Positions 21,134-34,643 of a stretch of 64,000 nt of DNA are shown here, in pieces. The notes under the pieces are model-generated. The model was not told the DNA's origin and did no database searches. It worked only from the letters and a program-made list of their open reading frames with translations. Location: positions 434,001 through 498,000 of the forward strand of contig JABSSW010000022.1 of assembly GCA_018902385.1 (NCBI GenBank), written 5' to 3'. This stretch comes from Physcia stellaris. Taxonomy: Eukaryota > Ascomycota > Lecanoromycetes > Caliciales > Physciaceae. Made by a program: the position numbers and the translations under genes. The first letter of the stretch is position 1, and each line of letters opens with the position of its first letter.

Positions 21134-21342
21134 TATATATAGAGAGAGCTAGCAGATTGTTATATTTCTTGGCGGCGTGGCTTCTGCGAGGCTAAGCTTA
21201 TTGGATAGTTGCCAAACCTATCTGTGTGCTAGCACAAGCGAACTGAGTGTAGTCTAGACTTCAGCACGAGTGAAACGAGCCCAGATTATGACATCACTCT
21301 TTCACTGGGATTGTGGAGCAAGCGGCATGCCTGCTATAAAAG
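21134..21342. promoter_or_regulatory. Bidirectional promoter with two TATA boxes
   Basis: TATATATA at 21,134-21,141 lies about 60 bp from the minus-strand start at 21,074. TATAAAAG at 21,335-21,342 lies 57 bp from the plus-strand ATG at 21,399. The 324-bp divergent interval therefore carries one well-placed TATA element for each gene, which suggests inducible and possibly shared control. Confidence 0.6.
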
Positions 21343-21398
21343 TTTCCCAAGGCGGCTCTCGAGCCAGCTCTGGAAAACCATCTTCAACGTAGTACAAC

Positions 21399-23206
21399 AT
21401 GAAGGTAATATGGTGGTTCTGGTTGTCATTATCTAGGTGTCTGTCAGTGCAGGGTAAATACATGTCTGTATGTTACATAAAATCCATGACAAGTACGAAT
21501 AGCTGATATGTGCGCGTCCAGAGACCCGACCTCACGCCTCTCCCCCTCACAGTGTACACAAGTGACTTACCGGCAGACGACAAAGATCTCATATTCGTCA
21601 CGCCATACCAATCTACACAAGATGGTCCGGCCATCTACAGTCTCGATGGAGTGAGGAAAGCTCTACTTCTGTCACAGTTCTTCTCTGACAAGCTATGCAA
21701 AATAGCAACTTGTCTGGGACGGCCACGAGCCTTCAAAATCTAGTCTCCCGATGCGAGCAGGCAACTTCCGCTCGATCCCATATAAAGGATCCAAGCATCT
21801 TGCGTATACTAGCGTCGGGGAAAATAAATTCGGGGCAAGCCGCGACACTACTCATAAAATCTTGAATAGTACGTATCTCACCGTAGCAGCGTTTACAGCT
21901 CTTGAGGCGGGGACGGAACTTGACGGGCACGATTCCGAGATGCTAGATGACGGGCGGCGATTGCTACAGGCTGCTAGGATAACTCATCCTGGCGGCCAAT
22001 TACACGAAAGAGGTCTACAAGAAGCCGTTTTTCAGCTAGTAGACCTGGCGAGACAACAGATAGAGTTCGAGTGGCGCTCTCTTGACCATGTGTCTCCCAA
22101 TGAATCCTGTATGGCTTACGGTGACCCAGACTACTTGTGAGTCCCAACTGGGGTTTAAGCCATAGGCTCGGAATAAAAGCTAAACACTGACGTCTACTTC
22201 TGACATAAAGCCACATGAACTCCGTTCAGAAGGACGCTCAGGGCAATTACCTCATAAACGGTTACAACGTGTGCAAAATCTTCTACATCAACGGCAGCAC
22301 CGGTGCCTTAATTTGGACGCTCGGCGGCGCCAACTCCTCTTTTCGAATCCTCGACAGCAATAACAACGCCTTCGAGCTAAAGCACATGCACCATGCCCGC
22401 ATCCTCCCACTCTCCTCGATCCACCTTCCAGATTATGTCCGAAAAGAAGACATCTCGGAAACCACCCACCTCGTCCTCAGCGTCTTCGACAACGCCTACG
22501 ACGCCAACGAATCCCCTCCCACAGCCCCCTTCTCATCAGCCCTAATCCTCCTCCTCGACCTCCGATCCCACACCGCCCGAATCATCGAGCGCTACCCCCA
22601 CCCTCTGGGTGCCACAGCAGCAATGTTCGGCTCCGTCTCCCTCCTCCCAAACCGCGACCGCTTCATCGGGTGGGGCAGCGCCCGCGACGTCTCCCAGCAC
22701 ACCCGCGACGGACGCTTGCTCTACCACGCTGAGCTCGGCAACGCGGACGCCCTGGTCGGTTCCTTCCGTGCTTTCAAAGCCCCCTGGATCGGGCGCCCGA
22801 CTACGCGCCCCAGCGTATATATCTACGCCTGGAGCTGCCGCTGGCGCAGCGCGGTGTATGTCAGCTGGAATGGCGCGACGGAGGTGCATCGCTATCGCGT
22901 TTTCGGTCGCAGTGGCCCAGAGGAGCGGTTTGTGCCAGTGGCGGAGATGCGGAAGGATGGGTTCGAGACGAGGGTTCGTGCGGATCGGTATGTGGAGTTT
23001 GCTTTTGTGGAGGCTCTGGATCGGGAGGGGGAGTGCTGGGGACGTCGGAGGTTGTGAGGACTTATAGACCGCTGCCGATTGAGGCGAGGGGTTGTGGTGT
23101 GTGGAAGTGCCCGGGTACGTTGAATATTCCGCGGGATGATGGCGAGTGTGGGGATGATGGGCTTGCTGGTACAGCAGGTGGGGAGAGACAGATTGTGCTG
23201 GGCTAA
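21399..23206 (+). CDS. Arylsulfotransferase (ASST)-like secreted protein, frame interrupted once
   Basis: First exon from 21,399 (MKVIWWFWLSLSRCLSVQG is a good signal peptide; its donor is uncertain), then about 21522-21650, 21706-22136 and 22211-23206. The later joins are in phase. Seen: the ASST pattern PLPLTVYTSD, FVTPYQSTQDGPAIYSLDG, QLVWDGHEPS, FEWRSLDHVSPNES, YFHMNSVQKDAQGNYLING, KIFYINGSTGALIWTLGG, FELKHMHHARILP and a C-terminal VYVSWNGATEVHRY. Family knowledge: ASST-type beta-propeller proteins transfer sulfate between phenols in bacteria; fungal members are secreted and of unproven activity. In a five-G run at 23,027-23,031 the frame slips. One extra base would continue it to VLGTSEVVRTYRPLP and the stop at 23,206 (sum from 21,706 then 1428 nt). 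This is either a sequencing slip or real damage. Confidence 0.8.
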
Positions 23207-23365
23207 AGTGGGCGGTCATATCTATCTCCGGGCTGAAGGACGAACATCTTTCGCAACCTATCTTAATATTTGACGTGCAATCATAGTAAAGAACCAGGTA
23301 AAGTTCGAGAAAACCAACGATCGGAAGGAACCCTACGTATCAAGTGCTTCCAGGGTTCATTACCA

Positions 23366-24285
23366 TTATATGTTTAACTTCTTACCCTCATTTCTTTCTA
23401 AATACTCAACAAGCGCCTCGATAGTACACACTTTGATTCCCCACCGTCGCCCAAAGGCCAGACATCCGTCGCCTCTCATCATACCCCCACAAGGCGTCGT
23501 TCTCTCCGCCCTCGTCACCCCAGCTTCCTCAACCACCTCCTCGCCTTCTTCCACCAGTTCGCACAGCGCACCGACCTCCCTCTTGCCAGCCAATCGACAG
23601 AACTCCACCGTAGACTCCGTATGACCTCTCCGCTCCCTCACCCCGCCCTCCCTCGCCCTGAGCGGAAACACATGCCCCGGCCTCCTGAAATCCTTCGGTT
23701 GCGCACCAGGCTCACTCAGCTTCCGGCACGTCATCGCCCGGTCATAAGCCGATATCCCCGTCGTCATGCCGCCGCCCACGGCGTCCACGGACACGGTATA
23801 AGCCGTCCCGTCCGCCTCGCTGTTTTTGCTCCAGGGAACCATTTGCGGCAGGTTCAGGGATTCGGCGACGGATGCGGAGACGGGGCTGCAGATTAAGCCG
23901 CTGGTGTGGCGGATCATGAAGGCGGCTTTGGAGGGGGTGAGGTCTTGGGCGGCGCAGATGAGGTCGCCTTCGTTTTCGCGGGTCGGGGCGTCGAGGACGA
24001 TTATGAAGGAGCCGGCTTCTGCGGGGGTTCTGTTAGGGGATGGAGGAGTGGAGACGGGTGGGGATTGCTACTGAAGGATGTGATTGTGTCTTCGATGCTG
24101 TCGAAGGCCAGCTCTGGGACTGTTGCCCCGTTCAACTCGTGGTTTAAATGACCGTTGGAATGGGCTGGGTCTGGCTTGTCGGGTTCGTGAGCGTCTATGT
24201 CGTTGTGGTCAAATCCGTTGATGGCAGCTCCATTCGATACGGGCACCAGCTCGTCCGTCGACATCATAGGCATTTCTATGGCCAT
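23366..24285 (-). CDS. RIB3: 3,4-dihydroxy-2-butanone-4-phosphate synthase
   Basis: Two exons, 24285-24072 and 24018-23366 (288 aa). The intron is GTAGCA...CGCAG. Family knowledge: Rib3 converts ribulose 5-phosphate to 3,4-dihydroxy-2-butanone 4-phosphate and formate, the four-carbon precursor of riboflavin. Seen: after a 70-residue Asp/His/Asn-rich leader, FDSIEDTITSFKAGSFIIVL, then the active-site DAPTRENEGDLICAAQ, FMIRHTSGLICSPV, MTTGISAYDRAMT, RRPGHVFPL, and GHTESTVEFCRLAGK, which carries catalytic residues of the fold. The leader is longer than in yeast (208 aa in total); MAIEMPMM at 24,285 is the first in-frame Met that I could support. A short upstream minus frame overlaps the start and is not joined to it. 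Confidence 0.92.
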
Positions 24286-25283
24286 TTTCGTGCCTCAATT
24301 GCCACCTCAATGGGAGAGTACCCGAAGGCATTGAACAGTCCGCTCAATCGTTTCCTTGCATCTTTCGGGCTTAGCTGATTCTCCTGGAACTCAGTCCACA
24401 CCTGTACCCAGGTGGAGCACATCCGTGCGAAGCAGCGATAGACAGTGTTTCTTCGCAGCTCTGCATGTTCACCCTGAAGATCGACCTGTACGAACATCAG
24501 CGTCGCATGAGCGCGAAGAGGCCGATAGATGCACATGTAGCGTAAGAAAGAGTCGGCCGTGGTTACATCGTGTGGGTAAGCGTGTTGCGGGAAGACATGA
24601 CCTTATCAAGGGCTTGTCGCTTCCAATTCCCCACGTTGTCCGTGCCGCATTGATTGTTAAATCTGCACGAGATAGTGCAGCTGCGTGGCTTGAATACCTC
24701 CTCATCCGACGTAGCTGTACCCACTCATTGGAGCCACGGGCCTCTTGGATTAGACTGCATCCCGTATCTGTGCATGAGAGGTGAAGAGTATGTACTTAAA
24801 CTAGTATCAAAAGTGGTCGTCGAGCGGGGTAAAGCCGGAATGGTACGTGGAGCTGTTCTAACTGAACAGGTAAGGTAAGTCTCGTCCCGGATCTTCCTCC
24901 GTACCCGAACCGACGTTGTAAAGCTAAGTACATGTATAGTTTTGTACTGCATGTGGTTTTCTGTCTTCCTCGCATGACTTTTTGGCAGCTGCGAGGTAAT
25001 ATCTTACGAACCACCGTATGAGTAATATGATGGCGCAAAACGGTGCACAATGAGATCATCCTGATATTTGCTGGTCCAGAAACGATGCACCGTTCGTGAA
25101 GAGGGCCATGCACACTTTTTCCACAAATCTTTCTCCTCGTCTTTCGAGATACGGAGAGTGACATTGCAGTCAGCTCTGATCTGGAAGTCATTGTCGTTGT
25201 ATGCTCTGCTTCTCTTAGAGATATTCTATAAATTCGCAACTGTAGGAGTAGAAATACTTGTGAACCCTGTTTTCCAAGCAGTC
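24286..25283. other. Divergent intergenic region with an unassigned minus-strand frame
   Basis: A minus-strand frame at 24,536-24,276 reads like folded protein (NTVYRCFARMCSTWVQVWTE, then LSGLFNAFGYSPIEVAIEA). It could be an exon of an unrecognised gene or a gene remnant, but I could not find partners or a family. The rest shows only frames without family resemblance and presumably includes the Rib3 and transaldolase promoters. Confidence 0.35.
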
Positions 25284-26539
25284 ATGGGGTCCTATACCGA
25301 AGCTACGAATATGCTTGAGTACTTGCGTACTAAAAGCAAGGTCGACTGTGATAGCCTGGATGTTCCACGTTTGTCAATTGGGGAACCCCAAGGCAGCTCA
25401 TCGCTGACGGTGTTTGGCAGTCGCGAAAGAGCTAGGACCCTTTGTAGACTCGACGAGCAACCAGGCTGATGCATACCTGGAATTGATTCTTCCACATCGT
25501 GCAGAGTTGTTGAATGAATCTCTTTCGTTGGCTCACAAGATCCAGAACGAGTATCCCGGGGTTTCATTTGAGGAATTAGCTCTCGAAATTGCGGTACATC
25601 GCTTTGCGCTGGTCATGCATCGCATACTGATCAAACTGCTAGATGGTTAAATTAGGTTTAGCCATTGCACCTTTTATCACAGAGGAAATACATATCATGA
25701 CCAATCCAACTCTGACTTCAACGTCTAAAATTGTGGAGAATGCTCAGCGTAAGCCCCCTTTCACCCAGACGGACAGGCCAAGATCTTGAACAAGACACGC
25801 AGGCTGACCTCCAAGTTGCAGGTATATCGGCCCTGACCGCTCGGATATCTCCTAGCTTTCCATTGTCTCGTCTTTGCGTCAAGGTAGTCTCTACATGGGA
25901 AGGCCTCCAAGCCTGTCGAAAACTCTCAGCTCTGAACATAAACACACTCGCGACAACCCTATTCACCCTAGAGCAGGCTATCCTTGCCGCGGAAAGCGGA
26001 TGCATGTATATCGCTCCGTTCGTTCATGAGCTCAAGGCTTTCTTTGACGAGTCCTACAATGATGGCGGGGCCAATCTCGCTCTCTGTTATGAGATTCAAC
26101 AGTACTACAAGATGAATCAGTATCCGACCAAAGTCAAAGCCGCAGGTTTACTCACCCTGGACGAGGCGAAAGCTTTAGCTGGTGTGACTAGCATGACAGT
26201 CGCGCCGGATCTGTTACGAACTCTGGCGGCGACAGATGTAGTCGGGAACGATGTGGACAACTCATCGCTATTCAGAGAAGAGAACAAGAGTCAAGAGGGG
26301 AAAATGAAGAGGATGACCTATATCGAAGATGAAGCGGGTTGGAGAAAGGCTTACGCGAAAGCATACGAGGGGAAAGGGCAGTGGAAGACTAATGAGGTAC
26401 GTAGACAAAGTGTTCGATTGTGACGAGCTTCGCTGATAGCCGACGTTCTTTTCAGGCTATCGGCATCTTTCGTGAATATCAAGTCAAGGCCGAACGGTTG
26501 GTGCTTGACACAGAGCGGGGAATCAGACACCACGATTGA
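25284..26539 (+). CDS. Transaldolase family protein
   Basis: Five exons, 25284-25368, 25421-25593, 25643-25748, 25822-26396 and 26456-26539 (340 aa). All phases close. Seen: VDCDSLDVPLAKELGPFVDS, TSNQADAYLELILPHRAELL, EELALEIAMVKLGLAIAPFI, HIMTNPT, then PSFPLSRLCVK with the Schiff-base Lys expected in this strand, STWEGLQACRKLSALNINTL, TTLFTLEQAILAAESGCMYI, and the final AIGIFREYQVKAERL. Family knowledge: transaldolases transfer a dihydroxyacetone unit between sugar phosphates. This shorter fungal type resembles paralogues I recall from secondary-metabolite clusters rather than the housekeeping Tal1, but I cannot verify that here. It ends 234 bp before the transposon nest. Confidence 0.88.
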
Positions 26540-26773
26540 TTGGTCTTTTGCGAGGCATGGTATCTCTCGTCAACGTTCTTTCTGGAATCAAGCCTTTCAA
26601 CGCCTTTCTTATGGATCTGGAACGGACAGATGAGGTCGAGGGTCCTTCGAGACTGACGGGAGGCCTTGAGGGTAGATCCGAGTTTAGCGCACTACGATCG
26701 TATCTAGCGGGCCACAGCCCGATACATCCGTGCTTACTAAGCCAAATGACGATCAACATAAATATTTGCAGTA

Positions 26774-26797
26774 CAGTAGACCTTCGTTATAGGGAGT
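26774..26797 (+). repeat. Left terminal inverted repeat of the pogo-like element
   Basis: 24 bp, starting CAGTAGACCTTCG and followed by GGGAGT. It differs from the right end at two positions. Confidence 0.85.
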
Positions 26798-27236
26798 CGG
26801 GTTACAAGGAGTATCGGGTTTCAAGGAGTGTTAGGCGCCGAAATTCTGATTTTTGGTGTATTTATCGGAGTTTCGGCCTACAAGAAGTATTTCGATACAA
26901 TTGGCCAGACTCTCTGTAAGGAGGTTAGTAAGGAGATTAGTAGGGGGGTTAATTGGGTCAAAACAGAGCCAAATGCAGGCTTCGCATAGATTTGAAACAC
27001 CGTCTGAATCGTTGATTCGTCGAAATTCGCTCATACAAACCGAACATTTCGTGATGTTTTATTTCTTGCAATCGTGCTCTCAAATCTCGTCAATTTCGTG
27101 TTCTCAACTCGTGCTTTCAATCTCGTCAATTTCGTGCTTTCGTAAATGTTTTGCATGTGGTTAAAACTCATCGCTAACAGTCCGAAAACGTCATGAACAA
27201 CTCGTCGTCCTCATTCGGAGCGAAGATTTCAATTTT

Positions 27237-27406
27237 TGCTAGGGCATTTGGCCAGGCCTGGCAGAGACTTCTGCCTGCTGATCAATTGAACTGATTCGTG
27301 CCTGCCAATTGAAACTGACCGTATGTAGATTAGTGCTTTCTGCTTATAAGCAGACTTCGTTTCATAGAATTAATACAACTTCTTACATCTCTTTTTGCTT
27401 CTAGCA
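27237..27406 (+). repeat. Left LTR of element A
   Basis: 170 bp, bounded by TGCTAG and CTAGCA. It still carries many GG/CC pairs, unlike its partner at 34,644-34,813. The target duplication ATTTT lies at 27,232-27,236. Confidence 0.9.
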
Positions 27407-30400
27407 ATATGATAGCATCATCGTTACAATCAGTCGTCACTTTGCATCATTGACTGCATCGTGACAATCAACATACAGAACATTCTGTCGACTTAATCTT
27501 TAATCTGCTTGTCTTTGTTTTATCAGAGTTTTTGTGCTTTCGCCGCCTTGCTACTTATTCGATGACTTTCTCATCTCATTTTCCGAAAGTTTTTCGATCG
27601 GTTTTCATCAATTGTCATTGTTTGAGTATTTTTTTTTGTTTGTTTCTTTCGATTACATCTGCTAGTCAATCTGTGAAAATTTTTCAAAAAGTCTTTTACA
27701 TTTTATTTGTCAGAAAGTCTTTCACATTTTGTCTGTCAGCAAGTCTTCGACAAACAATTTCAATTTGACGTTCTCGAGCTTTGCTTTGTCATCAAAATTT
27801 CTCAGCATTGCTTTTCAGCTTGACGTTTTTCGTAAAGTCGATCATCGATACGCTTCAATTATCTCAGACGAGTTACGATTTATTTTTGACGTCATTGTTT
27901 TTACAAACTTTCGATCAGCTGTGATACGTCGACAAACTCGTGACAATAAAACATTTTCTGTCGAGTCGTCTGTTTATTTTTCGAAATAAATTACAGTCAA
28001 GTCAGACTTTCGAACTGTTGCGAAAATCTTTTACAATCAAACTGCCGAATATCGTCAAACTCAAATCTATCGCAATTTCCTACATTTCAGACTCGATGAA
28101 ATTAATTCGACGTTCAGTAATAGCATCGATGACACGTCAAAACGAAATTCATTTATTTTTTCAAATGTTTCACGTATATCACGTCGACATCAAAACGTTG
28201 ACGATACATTTATCACTCGTCAGCGTTCTAAATTTGACGAAACAGTGTTCACACTTAACGTATCATCGTTGACAAATTCAAAAGCGTCGATCAGCGCTAA
28301 CAACAATTCTGCTGACATCGATTTCGATGTCATTGATTCGATTGATATTCGACAGACGTTTAATTCACAAAAGTCGTCAATTACAACTGAGAAAATAGAA
28401 AAAGACGATCTCAACATGTTTGATCAATCGACATTCTCAAATCAGCAACGTATTGAGTTGAGAAAGATGATTATCTCTGTCGTCACGTCTGTCATACGTG
28501 AGACTGTCACGTCAACATTCAATGACGATGATGCTAGTGACGCTGACGCTGTCAATGATGATGATGACGATGAAGAAAACGCTGATTTGCTTTCAGTTGA
28601 CGTCAATTTCTCACAGTCTGACAACGCTAACGATTGAAAGTCGAAAAACATTGATTTCTTTGATTCGAAATACGAGAATTCAACTCACATCGACGATTCA
28701 ATCGTCAATGCTGATCGTCACGTATTTTATCGAGACGTTTATGTTTTTATCGACAAATTAAAAAATATGACATCGTTACGTGAAGAGAATAAACTACGCA
28801 TCGTCATTTCGCAATGTTTACGTGACATTGTTCTGATATGACATTCTGCGAAACTGTCAAATCTCGAAAAGGACTTGCTTCGAAATCGTGCTACGTTGAT
28901 TAATTGATACGATGCTTTGATTGTCAAATTCAAAAAACGAGCGTCAAAGGCTCTCGAGAAGTTACAACGTTTTCGCTACATCATGATTGACGCACGAAAT
29001 GCACGCAATTCGCGTTTCTATGTTCAGAAAATTTTTCGACATGCTAAATCGACTAAGTTAGATTCAATTTTCAATCAGCTCATCATGACGTGAAATAATC
29101 TCGACTGAGAATTTCGTCAGCATGTGTCAAAGTCAGATTTTGATGTCACTATACGTCAATTTCTCGAAAAATTGAATAAAAGAGTCGAAATATGATATGA
29201 CATGACTAAGCATTTCGGTCGAGATCAGTCTCGGAGTCAGTCTTTCGATAATAATAATAATCGGAAGTCAAATCCAGATAGCAATAACAGTAAACAAGAT
29301 TTTAGGAATGATCGTGTCGATGATCGAACTGATGATTATTACATCTATCAATCGACGTTTCAGCAATTTCGTCTCGACAACTTTTCATATCAGAATCGAA
29401 TTTATCAAAATAATCAACAGTCAAGCGATCGTCAGTCACAGCGCGCTCTGTCATTCGAAAGACAGTCATTTCAAATCATCGACGAAAACGCGTCAAATTC
29501 GCGAAAAAATCAGAAATCTTCACGAAACGTTGAACGATTTGCTGATAACAATCGATCAAATGACAACAACAATGTTCGTCAAAAGAACAAAGCTTACGTC
29601 GTTGATGAAGAAAACGAGAATGAAACTATTGAGAAGTCTGTTGAAAATTTCAGCAATGATCAAAACGTTTTCTACTCGCAAAATCTCAATTACTATGATT
29701 CGGACTACGAATTTGACGATTTTGAAAACGACGTTTTCGCAACTCATTTCGTGATCTTTACGTTTGCAATTGAGTGTCGTCGATGTCACAAGACATTCGA
29801 ATTCAATAATCAGTTACACGTTCATTTACGCATCGATTGTCAGACTGAATTGCGAAAAACTTTCACAGCTCTAGTCGTCGAAGTTTCGTTTACTGCTGCC
29901 ATCAAAGCTTTCAGCATGTCAGTCGTGACCGAGACTTCAGCTGATTTTTTGCCGAAGATTTCAGCTTTTCTGAAGGAATCGAAATCAACAGGTCTAGTCA
30001 AGACGCCAGTAATTTCATCAGACGTCGACGCTTTCAAGAATTTCGACATTGATTTTGAATTTCGTGATTGATCATACGTCAAAAAAAACGTGTCGCTAAT
30101 CGAGAATGAGAAGAAAAGCGACGTATGTTTTGATATTGATGTCAGCGTAACGCTAATAGACGCAACTTTTTTTCATCGTCAAAATTTTGACGTTTCGATA
30201 CGTCAAATGACTACGCCTCTTACAGTGCGTGATTTGAATATTTCACAACATCAAAACTCAGATTATGCTATCGTTTCAATGTACTTTGTCGACGTCAAAA
30301 ACGATAATTCAGTCAAAGCTCTTATTCGTCGCGAAATACATTTAGTAAACAATCTTAAAATCAACATGCTTATCGATAACGATGTCATTGTGTCAAAAAA

Positions 30401-33400
30401 CGTCGTTCTCGATTTAGTCAAAAAGCAAACTCTCATTGATAGCTGTGACGTGATTATAGCTTTTGACGTTCGTTCACGCGTTAATCACGCTCAACAGCGC
30501 TCTATTCATGTCAAAAAGATCATTGTGCTGTCGTCGCGTAGTCAGATGACTATTTTCATACATCATTTTGTCGGCGAATTGCTCGTCAATCGCGACTTTT
30601 TATTCGAATCTGACGAATCGAATCTCATCTTATATGCTCACATAATTGACGTCGACATTAAAATCGTTCTGACTATCAACGACTCGAATAACGCTGTCAA
30701 GATATCACGCAATTTTCGATTAAACAAATTGATTGAGCTTGACTTCTCGCAAGTCTATCATTTAGGCGAAAACGAAAACGTCGTCGAACTGACTAGACGA
30801 AAATCTAAATCTGAACACAAAACATTCTGATTCAAAAAATTCATAGCAATTGTCGTCGTCGTCAACGTAACAATCATTGCTGTGATCAGCATCGCTTTGT
30901 CAAAGATTTCAACCGGTTTTATCATGTCAGAGAGTGTCGTCTACACTGCCGGATCGTTCGTATCCGGATTGCAGAAGCCTTTTCTAGTCTTCGTATCTGG
31001 ATTGCGAAATTCTTTTCTAATTTCGAAACGAAAATTTTTTTCTATTCAAATTACAATCGATGCTATCAATTCTGACGAAAAGTCTTTCGCAGACAATCTC
31101 TTTGAAATAGTTTTTTCTAACGGCGTCACGATACATCAGTCAAACGTCACTCAGTTTTTCGTCAACATAGTCGACGAATTTTTCGCATTATGAAAGAACA
31201 TCGATTTCGTCGAATTGTCTCAAAATAATTGAATGCGTATTTCTTTGAAATCTGACTGAAAAAGTCGAATTAACAGCAAGATCAAGATTTATTCACTTGA
31301 TCAACGCGACAGAGATTTAATTGATAAGACGTTTGACGAATTTCACGAACAAAATCGTTTGTTTTGAATCATTGATTCAACGTCATTTAGTTATTCGACG
31401 TTCGTTGTTTGAAAAAACGTCGATGATGAAAAAAAAAACAGAGTAATTGTAAATATACGCGAACTAAACGCTATTACACAGTCAAATGTTTATTCTTTGT
31501 CATTACAAATTGACATTATATCGATCGTTCGCAATTGTTTTTTCATTTCGATTGTGAACGCGTTTGCTTTTTTTTATCAATGACGCGTACATCCGGACGA
31601 CAGACACAAACTCATTGTCGTTACACATCGAGATCAAGAATTCTTCAACGTGATCGTCATGAGCTACAAGAACTCATCGATTTACGTGCAACGACAAATA
31701 GATCGATTATTGCGCAAGTTTCGTCGATTTGCACGAATTTACGTCGATGACATCGTCATTTACTTCAAAATTGCCGAAAAACATGCTCAGCATTTGCGAT
31801 TCGTTTTCGACATGCTACGTCAGAACAACATATTCATTAAGTTTAGCAAAGCTTTTCTAGGTTATTCGTTTGTTCGGTTACTCGATCAAAAAATCGACTC
31901 ATTTGAATTGTCAATCAGCGAGAAGAAATTGAAAGCAATAGTCAAGCTCTCGTTTTCAAAGACTTTACGTCAGTTCGAAATCTACTTAAATTTCATTGAT
32001 TGATTACGTGATTACGTGTCATTCTACGTCGACGTATTCAAAACTTTACAGAAACGAAAGACTGAATTGTTAAAATCTTCTTTCAAGATTGACAACGTTA
32101 GAAAGACATATTCAAATCGCATTCGACTAAATTATGCATCATTTTTGAAGACAAAGTTTTTTCGCATATTGCAATTTTTGCTATTCAAGTTTTCATATCT
32201 AGTTCATCATGATAGCAAACGACAAACATTTGTCGATCTCGATACTAACAAAAAGTTCGAGCTAGATGTCATGATTTATCACGTGAAATCATTCGCAAAT
32301 TGAAATGACATCGATTATTCATTTCGAAAATTCATTGAACTCATATTGTTTTTTAGTCGACTATTCATTTCAATCGAAACGCGTTATTGATCAACCGAGC
32401 TAGAGTTGATTGACATTGTTTGAATGTTGAAAAAAATAAAACATTTCATCGACTCGTTCGTGTTATCAATCGTTATTTATACAAATCATGACTCGACGCT
32501 AGAAATTGTCAAGCAGATTTTTTTCATTATTTCGTCGATTGACAAATTTAATTTTCGGCTCGTGCGCGCGTCGAATTACATACAACGTTTCAATTTTGAC
32601 ATTCGTCACAAATTTGACAAGCAGCATATAATGTCAGACGCTTTATCGCGTTTAGTCAATCTCAATGACAGTATCAAGAAGTTTTTCGACGAGAGCGAGC
32701 TAAATGCATTGTTCATTACGACATTTATTGAGATGAAAAAAGTCTTTCGCAATCGATTATTGAAAGACTACATCAAGAATTTTGTTTGAAAAAAGATCAT
32801 CGTCTTGCTGAATGCACAGAAACAAATCGACATTGAGAACAGTGCAGCTTTTTCTTTTTATCGAGAAAACGATTTCATTTTTCGCGTTGACGATCATACT
32901 TTTGATCACGCATTTCAGTCTCGTCGATTATGCATTTCACAATCAATTGTTGACGAAATTTTCGATACATTTCATGACGTCGTCAATGATCACTTCGACT
33001 TTGTCAAATGTTACGAGCGAGTGTCAGTTTTTTATTTCATTCGTGATCTTTTCAAGCAGTTACGAGATTATTTACGTCACTGCTCGAACTGTCAGATTCA
33101 TCAAATCAGACGACATAAATCGTATGACTTTTTACAATCAATTTTGTCGACTTCGATACTCTTTCACATTTTCATTATTGATTTCATTCTGAGTCTTTTC
33201 AAATCTCGCGAAGAATTCGATGTCGTTATGTCAATTATTTGCAAATTCTTTAAGCGTATCATTTGCATATTGAAAAAGTTCATCTGAACAATCATTCAAT
33301 GAATCAAGACTTTGTTGAATCGTCTCGACGTAATCGACTGAAATATTTCGAAAATCATTATTTCGAACAGAGATCGCAAATTCATGTCTGAGCTATGAAT

Positions 33401-34643
33401 TGAATTGTTTCGTCAATTAGACGTCAAGTTACTTTACTCTATTGCATATCATTCACAAATTGACGATCAATCTGAACGAATCAATCAAATCGTAAAAATC
33501 GCGTTACGATTCGTTATGATCATGCTAGACAATTCGACTGATTGATCAAATCTAATGTTTCGAATTCAACGAATTCTCAACAACATCATAGTCAGCATCG
33601 ACAAGACACTCAATGAGATTTTCTACGATTTCACTCTGTCTCATTCAGGAAATTTACTATCGAAGTTTCTTGTCGATGTCACTTTGACTCTCTCGCCGAC
33701 TGTTTTTCGCTCGACTCAACGTGTTATTCGAAATGAAATAGTCGACGTCATAACGTTCGCTCAGATGCATGCTAAGTATTATTACGATAAAGATCACATT
33801 TCAATCTTCATGAAAACAGACGATTGAACACTTCTTCAATTGCACAAAAATTACAAAATATCAGTCACGATTCGTCTAGACAAGAAATACGCTCAACAAT
33901 ATATTGATTCGTTTCAAGTTATTGAACGCATCGAAAGACTTGTCTATCGACTAACTCTTTCAACTAATTGACGAATTTATTCTGTTTTCATCATCGTTCA
34001 ATTAAAGCTTTGTTCGTCGTCTGACGATGATTCTTATCGTCGTCTCAAATCAGCAAAATCGAATTCAGTTTTCGTTGAAAACGACACAAATCAAGTCAAG
34101 TCTTGAAAACTGAATCGTTTTGTGAACAAGCGAAAATCTCATCGAGAAGACGAATATCTTGTACGTTGAAAAGATTGAAGTTCGCAACATGACGTATGAA
34201 GAAGTTTTTTTGAACTCGACAATGTCATGAATTTGATCAACGATTACGAAATCGATCTGACTGACAAAGCTCTTCAGTTTATGATTAGAAATTTTGAGTT
34301 GCGAAAGTCTTTCGTAGCTTTTGACGAAAAGTCTTTCACAATCATCTCATTGACGTCGACGTTTTTTGTCAATCAATTTTCGTTTGATCAACGATTCGTC
34401 GTTGTCATTTCACGAAAATCAATCACAACGTTAACGTCGTTGACGTCAAACATCGAAACTTTTACGTTGATTCGAAAGTCTGTCGCAATCTTTTTCTCGT
34501 CGACTGATCAGATAGTTCGACGTTCGAATCGATTGACAAGAAAAAACTAAAAATGAGTGAAAAAATGAACTAAAATTACGAATCGACGATATTGATTATT
34601 GATGACATTGAGACAATGTCTTATTTTTTTAGTTGAAGCAGAT

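Noticed and set aside
22542-23219. 225-codon minus-strand ORF
   Set aside because: It is an antisense shadow of the GC-rich ASST exon; the plus strand carries clear family motifs.
24356-24784. 142-codon plus-strand ORF
   Set aside because: Arg/Ser/His-rich with no domain pattern, and overlapped by a more protein-like minus frame.
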